A stretch of DNA of 64,000 nt from Gracilariopsis chorda (Eukaryota > Rhodophyta > Florideophyceae > Gracilariales > Gracilariaceae), in NCBI GenBank assembly GCA_003194525.1, contig NBIV01000029.1, positions 310,001 through 374,000 on the forward strand, given 5' to 3'. Shown one piece after another: positions 31,600-44,237 of this stretch; the stretch's first letter is position 1; each line of letters starts with the position of its first letter. A program made the position numbers and the translations under genes. The notes beneath the pieces are model-generated. The model did not search any database. It saw nothing but the letters and a program-made list of their open reading frames with translations, and was not told where the DNA came from.

Positions 31600-32770
31600 T
31601 CTGGGACTTAAAGAGTTGAAACCCAGGAACCCGCTTTTCTAGAAACTGTTATCTTATAGTTATTATCGATTGAATGATTCCTCGTCTGCTCATTCTGCAC
31701 GAGGAACTGGGAAAGTGAAGGACTGGATCACATGCATGAATACTACTCTTCAATCGAGTCAAGTCACAAGAGAAGATCCAATTCTTGTGCTTGATTTCTT
31801 AGCCAGGTTTTTCCTTGAACCTGATATTCTCTGCATTAGTGAGGGCATGACATATTCTACATTTCCGTATTTTCTAATCGGTATGGTTAAAGTAGAGTTG
31901 AATTCCGTTCGAGGAACTTCGAGGTCCTCGGAAGGAGGAGTAACGTGCTGTCCTGAAGCGGCTCAATACCGTCACAGGTCGTACTCTACTGAAAATGCCA
32001 TCCATACGACGATACAAGCTCTATGCGATACGCGACAGAAGTCTGGTGAGACCAGAACGGTCTATTCAATACGCTTGAAAAACGGTTCTCACCGGTCTAC
32101 TTACAAGTGCTCCATACTGGAGCGGTTTACGAGGTTCATTGATGAACCGTACCTTGCGATACGAGCTCTTGTCGCCGTATGCTGTGAGTAATGGAAGACG
32201 TCCTAACTCCAACTGATCCAGTATGACCCGGCAGAGGAAACCGCTCAGCGTTCACGGAGTCAACTGAAACGCCAGTTGGCGAAAGCTCGTTTTTTTAGGA
32301 GTCGTCACAATCAATGTCGTTGCTCCCGGGCAGACATCGAACGCAGATATGGGCAAATGACCAGTACACATGCATCCACCATGACTTGTCTGGCACTACA
32401 AACCTGCTGTGAACATCAGCACAGATCTCGGAGGGGGAGCTCGCTTTCTACGTTGGTGTGAAACCGGTGCAAGCCACTTCAATCTCTCATACACCAAAAG
32501 GATCCCGTCTTACCCGTCCTGGATGGTACTACCGCAACCATTACTTCGAACACATAACAATCTTTCATACGATAAAGCGGAACCGGTTATCTGTCACAGA
32601 TGCTACCATCATTCATGGTCAAATCGCCCCGAAATGTGACCCAATATTTCATAAGCTGCCCGAGTGTATCTTGAATTACAAAACAATGACCGCAGCTGAT
32701 CCGTCTCGAGTGCCGAGTACTACGAAACAACATGAAAGAGATGAAAGTGAGAAGGAAGAGAAAAAGAGAT
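31600..32770 (+). pseudogene. Diverged gag relic of the element-1 family
   Basis: The 173-codon frame 31670-32191 aligns with element 1 gag: DPILVLDFLARFFLEPDILC against DPVLVLDFLSRFVAEADILG, and SVRGTSRSSEGGVTC against SVRGSSRASEGGVTC. Beyond its stop, CHRCYHHSWSNRPEM near 32600 matches the zinc knuckle (its third ligand His lost), and LPECILNYKTMT matches MAKVMANYEALT. The relic is more AT-rich than element 1. No LTR precedes it: element 1 inserted at its left edge, and an inverted LTR relic follows. An older family member, gag only. Confidence 0.75.
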
Positions 32771-32999
32771 GCTAGTAGAATTTAAAGAAAATTGGTGCAT
32801 TGATAGCATGAATCGCGTACAATTTGACCCTCATATCGAAGAAAATGAATTGAGTTCTTCGCACTAAAACTGGAAGTGCAATGTATGGTAATAGGAGAAA
32901 ACAACCAAAAAGTTTCGGATCTATTTCCAATGAACTGACCCTAATCAAGAAGTCCTTCCAGGGCATGTCAGTACTTACTCGTACGTAAACTCGAGGACA

Positions 33000-33850
33000 G
33001 CTCTTCATGACCTGCGCAGTAATGCAGGGTAGGAAACGTTCTTCCGTGGAAGCGATTTTTCAGTGCTTTTTTGAAGCTATAGGTTTCACGTATATGGCTT
33101 GTGTGGGTGGAAAACAGCAAGAGCCAAGGCTGTGATTATGCTACCGAGAAAAGATAAAATGAAAGGGAGGGATGGGAAAGTGACAGGAGCCAGTAGGCAT
33201 AGCGAAAATGCCGTGTGTATTCCTTCCACAATTCGGGTAAACCACTCGTAATAATGGGTTTTCTTAGCAACGTAAAGAAAATCCGGATGCACCGAAGAAC
33301 CGCTCCTTAGAGGAGTACAATACTCATGGAAGCGACAAAAGGAAGAGTCAGGACCCCTTGATTGAGGGAGTTATACTGACGCAGCGGTTAGTGCGCCATC
33401 GCATTAAGTACTAGCCACCCCAGAAATGAGTATAGAAATAACAATTAAGAATAGAAAAATTTATCCCACAATGTATGGTTCATTTCCAGTATTGTGGCCA
33501 ACCACCAGCTAACTTTCTCACCTCCTCCATGTTCAATACCAACTTCAGAAAGCCAAACTTAATATACGTTCTATACTCTGTATTCGAAGCATCCGGAAGA
33601 ACTACCAGGTAGCTCAAAGCACCATCCTGAAGCCTTGCACTCATGTCTACCTCGTTAGTTGGGGAAGCAACTGCAAACGAGTGCAAATATCAGCCGAAAA
33701 GCAGGAGACGAAAGCCTTACCATTTTTGGTTTCCAGGTCCAAGCCTATGTTCCAGACACTCAACAACCTGCAATAGCGGTGAAACATCTTAAATTGAGTG
33801 CAAAAAGTTTCTTCGTCGTAAAGTATTAGAACTCAACCCAGCTTCAGCGA
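33000..33850 (-). repeat. Inverted, decayed LTR of the element-1 family
   Basis: Read as reverse complement, LTR landmarks appear in order: CTTCCGTGGAAG (near 33033), the TAATAATGGGTT block (33250), CTCCTTAGAGGAGTA (33303), CCCTTGATTGAGGGAG (33356), the GCAGCGG...GCGCCATCGC hairpin region (33382-33403), AAGTAC and CCCAGAAATGAG (33420). These match the LTR at 22.1-22.7 kb in opposite orientation. Ends are approximate. It could be the 3' LTR of the inverted pol relic at 37.5-38.6 kb. Confidence 0.55.
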
Positions 33851-36800
33851 GTAAAACATGAAGAATAACCAACCAACAAGTTCGAATCCGGTCGGAAATT
33901 ATACAACAGGTTTTCGGTCTGTTCCCTTGCTGCAGGACTGTAGTTCTCTGGTGCAAACGACTAGTACTGGTGCACTGCTACAGCAAAGATTTCAACTTCC
34001 ATCTGTGTTGGATCTGGCCTGACAGATTCCAGGTAGTAATTATTTATCATAGGACTCCCTTGTAGGATTTAATACCAAGGACCGTAACCATACCTTCCTT
34101 TCCTGATTGAGCTGTAGTTCTATCCAACTGTTTTAATCAACTGGAAAATGATCGCCGTTGATATTGAAATGCTTCAAACACTTCTAGGGGATGTTCCGTA
34201 CATCGTAACTCTTTCGTGGGTTTCGGAACAAAGTATTGCGATACCGGTGGATCACCTCCAAATAAACTCGGACCAATTCCTTACAGTGCCTCTCGAAGCG
34301 TTGGTTCGTATTGCTTACCAACGTTAAAGGCAGGTTGCATTCGAACTTCCGTCTCCTGCCGACGAGGGCATGGATACCACCCTATTCTGCACTACCCATA
34401 CGATTGGATGGCGCGAAAGAGTTGCCAGCTTCAAAACCTTCGCTTGAAGGCAATTCTACGCTACGTGGCAGGAATCTCTACGACAGGAGAGGCCAGTTCT
34501 TCTTGAAAAGTCCCGATATCTTCCCTGCCAATCCCAGTATGACTTCTTACGAACGTGTATCCTTTGTAAATGGCACTGGAAATCCCCATCCGGGTACTTT
34601 GTTTCGTATCAAAACGTAGGTTTTGAGCGGATCGCTCCACCACACAGACAAGGTCTGAATGCCGCATTTCCCGAATAGTGGCGGTTCCATGCGTTACGAT
34701 ATTGAATCAAGTTTCTGTGCTTTGGTTAGGAGTGGTAACAAAATGGGCTCCCCACACTGCTGCCTACATCCTCGCAGGTCTTTAGGCTGGTTTCGACTGT
34801 GGTTCGTCTAGCCACGTATGCCGGCTACATTCTGAGACTTGAACCTCAGTCTCCCCATTGGTGGTTGGAAGAATAATGACAAAGCACTCTACTTACTCAG
34901 TTAAATCCACATTGTTGATTGTGGTGAGGTCGCCATAGAGCAGAGCGCTTGGTGTGACAGCAGTGGTGGTATAAAAGGGCTTGATCTTTGTAGAAATACC
35001 GCTGTCTCAGGAGACCTTGTATAATTCTAACTGTGGAAACTCTGGAAGTATCAGCCGCTGATTCAACAAAACTGCGGGACGTGGAACGAAATGTATTGGA
35101 TCATCATCCATGTGGTTATGTAAAATCCGACGAATAATACCGCGCAGGTAATGAAAAGGGCCCGATGGTCGATAACTCTCAAGAAGAGACAGACCACAAG
35201 GAGATAAAAGGTGCCATAGAGGCCTGCAAAGACTGCAGCGAAGGGATGAAATGGGTTTCCGGTCCTCGAATGGTCAACACAGGAGCTTCGGTTCCTCGGC
35301 TCACAGCTTCGACGCAGCACGTGAAAGTGTCATCAATGCTCGGTTTTTACGTCCGCTGCTCTAAGCGCTACCGAAGTGTCGAGTTTGGTAACCTTAATGG
35401 CTTTAGCATAACGTCTAGGTGGTGGTTACACTCCGAATGAAAACAGTGGCATGGACGACTAATCCAGTATTCTGGTCGTCTTCACTGCATGGGTTAGCGA
35501 TGTAGTGTAATCGCCAATTCTCATCCTCGACGGTGTCTTTGAGACGAAGCCACCCTTCTTTCTCTTTACCTTCCGTTAACATGGGTTCTTACGCTGCTCG
35601 ATCATTGCAGAGCGTGACTACTGTCGTGGTTTGCTCGTTACGGTAGTATTTTACTACAACGGATCTGGGAAGGTTCTGAATGCTGTCCCACGTATCCCAT
35701 TTAGGTCATAATAACACCCACAGACGTTGTATTGCATGATACCTTTCACAGTCCAATCGTGGCTGAACGTGTATTGTATCAAGATTTCGCTTTTGTATAC
35801 TTGCTGGCCTTGCCGTGTTTTGGTCACTTCTCTAAATTAGTATCCCGTATTTGGCAGTTCGGAATATAAATATGTGTTTACTGAGGAGAATTAGAGAACG
35901 AGTAGTTGGCTTTTCAAAAGCCTTTCGCAAGGACATTTCAGCTTTTCGTATATGTCGACTGCTGGAAGGAAACAGGCAGGGAGAGGCCATTCAGCATATC
36001 AGAAAATGCGAAGAGTGCCTGTCTATTAGGTCAGGTATCGGCTGTTAGAGATAATCGTGATAAACGGAAAGGTTGAATCGAACTAGTATATGGGTGCAGT
36101 ACCCTCCCACTGGTCATGATATCCTACATGCGGCGATCATGCCCACAGTATTTAGCACTTCCCAATACAGGCTGCATCATATCAGTGACTAGACGAACCA
36201 TAGGGAGGCTGTAGGAAATCCACGTCGGTCCAGGTTTAATCTAGACAGAAGCTCAAAGGAGGTATCTTGTCTTTGCTGTCACAAGATGGAGGCGAGGTTA
36301 CCGTCGCTAAGTGTGGCAGTCCACAGGACGTGTACGTTTGCACCTATCAGGCAGCTGCTCATATGCAACAGGCTTATTCCTGTGCCTGACCCCTGAATTA
36401 TCTGCAGCAGTCCTTGCATATCTGAAATAGAATAGAAATGAAACAAAACCCAATATACTAGAATTTTGCTAGGTGCGGGCTGTCCTGTGTTTGGAAAAAT
36501 TTCCCCCACAGATCCTCCCGGTGTAAACGTTTCCTGGGGGTCATTTCCATTTGCGCAGTAGTCCTTGTAAACGTCGAGCTTGCGCGGGTTTGACCGTCTC
36601 AACGGAGACTGCAATTTCACAACTCCTTCAAATCGCAGTGTGCGGGGAGATGCGCTTGATGTTTCTCCCTATTCGTGCGTGCAAATGAATTCGAATACGT
36701 GTGACCAACAAGCACCTGGATGTGCGTTGGATGAGCGCGCACACATCTGGGGGATTCCAAACGGAGGGCACTAAACGTACTATTCTACGCAGTACTAACC

Positions 36801-37489
36801 ATTTTTCATCAGATTGTCACATGTACATCCACATTCACGATTAATTTCCGAATGATTCCAAAAAACTAGGATAATTACTTGCACTTCAATTTCCTTGATT
36901 GTTTTGTGATCATCAACATAAAAACGGAGAGGAGCTAATGAAGTCTGCTCGAAAAGCTCGACTTGCCGAATCAATTGGGCTTGAAAAGTGATTTTGAACA
37001 GGTTCTTTATATCCAGGATACGACAAACATCCTGGGAGAACTTATGCGAAAACTGTTCGGCTCTATCGGGTAGACACCCTACACAATGAAAATTTTGGAT
37101 ACAGTACTCACATAGAAATGAGATCTCTGAAGCGCCTACGTATGCTAAAAGAAGTATATAGATATGATATTGTAGGGATTGTGTAGTAGAAAAGTTTAAG
37201 GATTATTAAAAATGCAGTATATGTGTATATGGTATAGGATTGATAGTGGATGAAGGTAATTACGTGAGTTTATGATATAATTCCAATATGTTTTTAACTT
37301 TACCGTATCAGAAACGTTGAAAACCGACTTAATGATTTATAACATATATATTCACTTCTTGTTTGAAAGCTGCCATAATATAATGGTTGCTCCAATATTA
37401 TACTGAAAATATATCTCATCTATATTTCAAAGCTTACCTGTTCCGCGGTAATCTTATGAGGTTCATATCAAAATTATAACTAAGGTTTG
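33851..37489. other. Decayed repeat DNA, no firm gene
   Basis: A frame from ATG 34147 (MIAVDIEMLQTLLGDVPYIV) stays protein-like past stops at about 34325 and 34446, but I do not recognise it. 34216-34619 holds overlapping frames. The minus-strand frame 36279-36620 (VYKDYCANGNDPQETFTPGG) includes a TTTCAG that could be a splice site. A repeat related to RT lies at 36700-36860. Much of this probably derives from gypsy elements beyond recognition. Confidence 0.35.
36700..36860 (-). repeat. RT-derived repeat, copy A
   Basis: Shares with copies B, C and D (38625-38790, 38800-39090, 42430-42620) the blocks TTTGGAATCATTC, GTGGATGTACAT, TCTGATGA, GGTTAGTACT, CAGATGTGTGC and CATCCA. It is probably a fragment of the gypsy RT thumb region, as argued for copy C. 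Confidence 0.5.
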
Positions 37490-38620
37490 TAGGGGATCCG
37501 AATAACGACCATAGACGAATCTCCAGTGCGCCACCAAGGCCTTAGCCACGGTACGCACAGTTATTTTTCGCAAGGTACAGTCGCAACAAGCTTTGAAAAA
37601 ACAATCAGAAACACCCAGTAGGAACTTTTTGTCTCTATTATTGGTGAGTACTGATCAAATAATATCGGCATAAACACACTAGAGTGGTGGCTTTGCGGGG
37701 AATAGATTCATTCTCTTCGTATTCATGCGGAGCTTCGCCCAATTTTTCGCCCATTGTGTACAAAAAAGCGAAGTATTGCCTAGCTATTGACAGCCATGGC
37801 ATGCCAATGGAAGGCCCTTGTCATTGTGAAATAGACCTTCCTTCCCCCAAATTGGGGTCCAAAATCTGCGTGAAGTGAGAAATTCAAGAGCTGTTACTGC
37901 AGGGAGTGTGGTATGACGATTCATGGACAGAAGAAGACCATCCAAGACGAGGCAAGTAATTTCATTCATATCGAAGGGGTAGTAATCAACTCCGTACAAT
38001 CTGGCCCGAATCACTGTGTTAATAATATCCTCGAACTGTTTTTAAATCATAGTTTCGGTGTAACGTGTTCAAAGCTTCATGGGAGGGGGTTCTCTTGGTC
38101 TCATTCGATGCAATATTGCGTCAATAGCAGCAACGCGTTCCCATTATTCTAGAATTTCTTCAAATCTTTCTTCCGGGTCTTCTGATTCTTCTTTCGCAGC
38201 CAATAAACATGGAATGACTTTGTTCTCGGATTTGAGTTGTCCACCATTTGTAGGAAAACACGACAAGGTGCTGGCCTGGGTTTTCTGCCCAGCCTTCTTG
38301 TAAATGCACTGAAAGTCATATTCCCCAAGTCAGAGTCTCCGATACACGTGGAGCAGATATATTTATGTATCACGTCATTGGAGATAGATCTGTGTTCACA
38401 TTAAAGTGCACACCCATACTAAAGGGGGGGAAGGATGAAAAGCACCTATATAGCAGCAAGGCATTTCCTGTCCAAGAGAGTGTAGTTTCGTTGGTGAAAA
38501 GTTTAGGAACAAGTCCAGGAAGCAATGGGGTGGGGTCGTTTGAAAAAGACGACAACGAACCAGCTAGTCGCTTTAGTCCGTGTCCCCGGAGTACGGAATC
38601 CTCGGTTTTGGTAACGATCC
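37490..38620 (-). pseudogene. Inverted gypsy pol relic (RNase H to integrase)
   Basis: Read on the minus strand, blocks of element 1 Pol appear in the right order. LPKPRIPYSGDTD-stop-SD (38590) matches LPKLGLPYSVDTDWSD. FSMGVHFNVNTD matches LMGVNFTVYTD. The junction with FPTNGG and VIPCLLA (38290-38210) matches LPTNRE and VPCFMA. HWHAMAV (37810) matches YWPAMAV. FSKLVATVP and TVAKALVAHWRFVYG (37590-37550) match FSKLVRNVP and TVAQALVTYWIFVYG. W-to-TAG changes are visible. An old minus-strand family member. Confidence 0.65.
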
Positions 38621-38624
38621 CAGA

Positions 38625-38790
38625 GAAGTAGCTAGATGCGCGTTGAATGCGCGTGCACACATCTAAGTGATTTCGCACGTAGGTCATCACGAGTGCTATT
38701 TTACGTATTACTAACCTTCTATCATCAAATTAACATATGTACATCCACATTGATGCTTGATGTCCAGATAATGCCAAAAAAAAGAAAATT
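38625..38790 (-). repeat. RT-derived repeat, copy B
   Basis: Lies directly upstream (minus strand) of the RNase H relic, where RT would be expected. AFNAHLATSLGSLPKP at its end fits element 1 AFNSLEEAVTSSPIVHLPK. It forms a near-palindrome with copy C across a short spacer. Confidence 0.5.
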
Positions 38791-38799
38791 GCGTGCACG

Positions 38800-39090
38800 T
38801 TAATGTCCTTGATTCTTTGGAATCATTCGTACATCAAGCGTAAATGTGGATGTATATATGGCAACCTGATGATGGAAGGTTAGCGCTACGTAGGATTGCT
38901 CTTGTGATGACCTACGAGTGGAATCACTCAGATATGTGCACACCAACCCAAGGCACGTCTACATACTTCTCTGGGGCTAGAATAGGTGCTGACGTCACAG
39001 CCTCCGTTGTGGAGCCCAATGCTTCCCATTTTAAACGCGCAAAAGCAGGCTCAGCAGCGCCAAAATATCAGAATTCTCCTGAGTAAACTG
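38800..39090 (+). repeat. RT-derived repeat, copy C, head-to-head with B
   Basis: The plus frame 38844-39086 can be laid on the end of element 1 RT: EGRLALRRIALV against PGRLAIEKARVK (one in-frame change assumed), CTPTQGTSTYFSG against CTQTELCSFLG, and PKYQNSPE-stop against PRLGTFTPEQ, where CAA would have become TAA. Upstream, HVNVLDSLESFVHQA fits HVRDVLTVLRDA. The match is weak and by eye. Confidence 0.45.
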
Positions 39091-42000
39091 TAGGTACAAG
39101 TTGAACAACCATACGAGCGAGAAGAGTTCAGTTTGAGCTCGGAATTCTCTTGTCTGAATAATGAGCTTTGTCGATTGAAAACGGTTTTGAACGGATTATT
39201 TGTCTTCGTTATTTAAGGTTGTCGACAAACACTTGGAATTCTTCAGTTTCTCAGTTGGAGGGCAAACTGCGCTTGACGAAGTAGGGTCATTGGGTCCCTG
39301 AAATGGATGAAACTTTCGTTAAAAGCAGTGAAGAAGATGATATTATCAACACAGTAGACGAGCCAAATTGGCCAACTAAAGCGGTTCAATTGAATATGTA
39401 TTGCACTCTGAAAAAAAACCGGGGGTTTATTGGTTGAACGGAACTACATCTGCTTTAAGGTTATGATAAAAAGTACCCAACAAACGCGCTCTTATCCTGA
39501 TCCTACTGTTTAACAGGGACATTCCATTATCGCTAATTGGCATCCCAAGCCGTGAACACGGTAACATTTCTGAGCGGATCCATGCGCTGATCCAAAGAAA
39601 GGATGGAATAAGTGTCTCTAATTGTCATCGCTTTTGGCTTGAAATAGTAAGGCAAACGCTACAAAATCCGTCGGGTTTCAAAAACAGTACAACTGGGGAT
39701 GTCTATGGTGAGTGAGTAGGCTCAATCACATCTTTGCGAAGCATTATGTCCACTTGGAACTGCTTCTCTTTTGGAGCTCTCGGTCCTGCAATGTAAGGGG
39801 GTTGTGCAACCGGACCTCTGTTCTGCAATAAACCTATCAGGTATTATGTTGCATTAATCTCTCCAAGAGATCTATTCCAAATTGTGGTGGTATCTCTGTG
39901 GTACGTCGCAGAGGACAATGTTCTTTCAAGACCTTCACGGGATCAGCCCAGTCGTAGCTCGTGGTAGCTGTACCATTTCTTTAGGTATAGGTGTTTGTTT
40001 TAAGCTACTTAGTCTATTTGCCGTCAAGGCCGCGGAATAGTTCCCGTCTTTACAAGGAGTAGCTTTATCAGTCGAGAATCCATACCTAGGAGACAAGATC
40101 GGTCGCAGAACATTGACGGTTCTCATTGGCGTCGAGACCATTGCGAATGGATGCAGGATGACGCTTCCAACTACTTGGTTCTTTACCAGATACTTTCATG
40201 TTATGCAAAGATTGTCAACAAGCACCTAAAAACAAAATACCGGTATGACATGCACAACGCCGTCACCTAGAGCGAGTTAGAAGTTCTCTCACACCAGAAA
40301 AGTGCTGAAAATCACTTAAACGGTTATATTTTGAAAGTTGAATAGCAGACGGGTGTTAATTTTCGTCTTTGCAGCGAGAGTGTTAGGAACAGAGGTGCAA
40401 TGGCTGAGAATGGTTGGAAATCGATGGTGATGATCCGAGTTGAAGTTCGGAGCATCCATCGTGGTTTATATAGAGGGGCTAGCCTAGTTCCTTCAGTACT
40501 AATTGCCAATGAGAAATCGTACGTGTTTAACGGCATTATGCTTTTTCTTCTCGTTGGCCTCCATACGTGAGTGGTTTACCGGGTTTAGTGCCAGATCTAA
40601 CCGTTTCATGAGTTGGCAAATTCCACAGCTGATGACTTGTTCTATGACTTAACCAGGATCAGCAAAGGCCAGGTTCTTGATGATCTCGCATAACCCCAAA
40701 GTGTTCATGATGACTTGGCACGGATCTCTCGGGAATCTTCTACGACTGTTTGATCATTGCTGTGCCGTATGGGGTGTTTTTCAACGTTTTAAGTAGTAGG
40801 CAACGTGTATTTTGGAGCCAACTTTGTCCACGTGGTCGCTCGGGGCTTTTCTGACATAAGCATGTTGTCGTGTCATATTGACAGTATGTCACAAAAGATG
40901 TCAACTCGGCTTTCAGACCACGTAGGTATGTCAAATGCTTTACCGATCTCTTCAGGAGATCGAGTAGAATAAAAATACGAAAAGTAGACACGTTAGAACT
41001 GACGCTGGAGCCAAATATACTCAAAAAAATGCAAATACTAACTAAATCCAATAAAGATAATGTCAGATACAACAAGAAAAAAATGGCAGAAGTTTTCTAG
41101 AGCTTCTGCATGCTCCACGCGATTTAGAGTGGTTTAGGTAAGCTTACCAGGAGATGATCAGTCTTTCGAAGACAATAACGCTATAGGCGTGTAAAGGGGC
41201 AGGTTTGTCAACTTCGTACCACGTTGTGCGTGTTTGTATTCTCGCCGTGACCTTCTCGTACATCATTCAAGTATCATAATCCCACGTTCCGTTAGTATCT
41301 CTCTTATATTATTAATGCAAACAAGATGCAAAACCTGCAGAGCAATGCAGCGTTATCCCCTTCCTGTCATTCTTCGGCGATGTACTTGAAAACTTTGTAC
41401 TGTAAGTATTCCGGTAGCCTTGAGCGAACATCTTGTTAAGAACTGCAGCTTATTCCCGACTTCTCTTCCGTAGCGCATCCGCAAGGTTGCAATTTCCTGG
41501 GATCCAAGTGATAGCGTCAAGCAATCCTGATTCGAATACTTTACTTATCATTGTTACCGTTTTCGTCAATCTATACTCTTTGCTCTTTTAAAATGTCATG
41601 ATGGTACCCAGTAACGCTTTTGAGTCTACAAACATGTGATATGGGGTCGGTGTGCTGGGGAATATGTTCTGAAGTCAGCGTTTCAAGTCAAAAATTGCGA
41701 TGGTTGGCTTCCAATCTGGTTAATATTTCTGTAACGAACGAGAAGTAAGTTACTCTCCATTGCTCCATGCCACTCCCGTAAAAGGGTTGGATTATGGGTT
41801 ATTTGCTAAACATAGTTTTTATCTTCAACGTTCCAAGTATACCTGTGTGGCCGTAAGGGACTTCTCTGTAATATAATGCATCTGAGAGGCTGATTACTGA
41901 TGCATGTTGTACTCTGAAAAGTATGATGCATCGTATCTCTGGCTTCAAAAACTGTACTTCTTATACCATCGCTCTCGCATCTAAGAGATGGTTACTTTGA

Positions 42001-42429
42001 ATGCTTCCTAAACCTTCTTGCATCATAAACATAGCCAACGAGGCTTTAATGAGGAAGACCGATCCAATGTACATCGGTGCTTCTGCCATGGATCGATACT
42101 GGTGAATTTCATCTTCCGTTGCCTTTTAGTCTGTTTTGCGTCTGCGCGTCTTAAAAAGAGAAACTCGTTGTAGTATTTTATGTATTGGTACGTCGAAGGC
42201 GTAAGAATCGCGTCATCGTCTTGTAGGATATCACACAAACCGAATGATACTTCCTTCCTATTCGAGTCTCTCTCACCCCAACATTCGCCTGCAAAGTTTC
42301 CATAAAATTCTCGATTTGTGCAATAGATCTGGACACCAGTATGTAATTCACAAGCCTGGGAATCATTAGTATAATTTTTCCTGTGGCTTTACGTTTCCAG
42401 AATAATTGGTTAGTACAGAAGAACCGTGA
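39091..42429. other. AT-rich repeat-derived DNA, no gene supported
   Basis: Short frames only. 39930-40140 (+) reads VALSVENPYLGDKIGRRTLTVLIGVETI across stops, which looks protein-derived but unassigned. 40740-41075 (-) has 111 open codons of no known family. Nothing else is supported. Confidence 0.35.
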
Positions 42430-42620
42430 TCTTTGGAATCATTCATACATCTGCCGTGAAAGTGGATATACATCTGATAATCTGAGGATAGCCGAGTAGT
42501 GCTACACATGATAGCATGCGTAATGTCCTACGCGTGAAATCACTCAGATGTTTGGAGCCCATCCAGCGCGCATCCAGATACTGCTGTTGGTGACAATCTG
42601 CTATTGTGGGGTGGAGTCAT
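42430..42620 (+). repeat. RT-derived repeat, copy D
   Basis: Shares TTTGGAATCATTC, AAGTGGATATACAT, TAATGTCCTACGCGTGAAATCACTCAGATG and related blocks with copies A-C in plus orientation. It lies 1.6 kb before the Harbinger transposase. Confidence 0.5.
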
Positions 42621-44237
42621 GTCACTAGGGCCCATGCCAACGAATGCAGTAGGGCAAAGTGCACCGGAGGTTGAGCCTTACTCACCCTTGAGAACTGCGC
42701 AGCGGTCTCTCATGAAGCATGGTAAAGGTAGTCACCTCTTGTCTAGGCGTGATACAAATTTCTTTTTTTACAGTCTACGTTCTCGTTTAAGTAACAATAA
42801 TCAGGCCCTACTAGCCCACGCTTTCCAAACGACCAAAACCAAATGTGTTACGGTCATCCCCTTGGCTATGTCGTGCCCCTATTGGTTTTGCGCTGCCATC
42901 CCCATCTGGTGTCCCAGTCTCCATCATTAAAGCTGGTTCCTTGCCGGGCTCCCAACAAAGCTTATCGAACACGGATTACCCCGCTGGTGCCTGACACCCG
43001 ATTGGTTGGAACAAAAGAGCAGTAATCATTGTCGGACTAGATCAAATCTGTACAGACTGCTTTCGTCATCTGCTTTTTACAATACTGTGGATGAGTTGCG
43101 TTTGAGTCTTTTGAAAAGAAAATCTCCAGTTTTCGCTTCGTCTTAGATATTGATGCATTGTGCCGCAAGCGCTTACACTTGAAATCGTTGTAATTCTTTA
43201 TATATAATACAATGAGAAAGTCATTTACTAAATATCTACAGCTACAGAATATTAGAAATGTTGACCTGCATTGGTTGGTTAGTTGCTGTGTGAGGGAATG
43301 CGGTTCAAAAGAGATTGTAGAGTTAAGAACTCTTCTGAAACGATTATAGGGCTTAACATGCTGTCGAAATTACTTATGAATATAGTAATCGTTATTTAAA
43401 GGTTTTAGTGGGTGGAAATCCAGTAACGTTGAATTTATAAGCGGTTTGGGGTTGATTTCTGCAGTGTTTTTGATGAAAACAGTATATAGTGTATATTCGT
43501 TTCGATCGTATGTGAGGAGGAATAAGTAGCTGCAAATAATTGAATTATTTGTAGGTAGTGTGTCGGTTTGTATGGTATATGGTGTGAATTTTCTGTTGAT
43601 TGCATTAGTGCGGGCATTGTGGTACAGTTGGGAGGTCAGTGCCGTTCTAAACTGGTGTTCTAGGGCGTACTAGCCTACTGATATGCAGTGTTTTGAGCAA
43701 AACATGCACATCAGCTCAAACTTTTCAGGCCTCTGCATGTTCAAACTTCAAAGTATGAATAATACTCGCACGTCGAGTCATCCTCTTCTCCATGCGCATG
43801 TCAGCAGAAACTGTACAGTTTATACCGTCTTCGTCACCACATCAATTTTGATTCTTATAAAACGTCCTACTCTTCTGTAAAGGCCATTTGACCGAGCCAG
43901 ATCCCATCACCTAAGAACACATGCCAGTTGTGTTTATAATGTTCTCCATCATCGGAATGGTGCTTCCGCTGATCTTGTTTGATCCTCTTCAAATCTTTGG
44001 TACCAAAGCGCACGTAATATATCTCATTCGCCATGAACTAAACGAATACTAACCGTCGTCGATCACTGCAAATAGCCGTCCTCTTGAATCTTAATCAGGC
44101 ACTCTTGCTTGGATGTTTTGCTCTAGCAAAATTAATCCAAAAACCGAAGCTGGGAAGAAAGACTCCATTATTGCTTCCCAGGTTGCGTTAAACAAATCAT
44201 CGAAACAACGAAAAACTAGGATTTGGATACACCGCTT
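42621..44237. other. No recognisable gene
   Basis: The frame 42604-42930 (108 codons) and smaller ones match nothing known. 43.1-43.6 kb is AT-rich. The 5' part of the Harbinger element and its terminal repeat should lie here, but I cannot identify them. Confidence 0.35.

Noticed and set aside
33870-33900. GTTCGAATCC, a tRNA B-box-like sequence
   Set aside because: No A box at the right distance and no acceptor-stem pairing around it.
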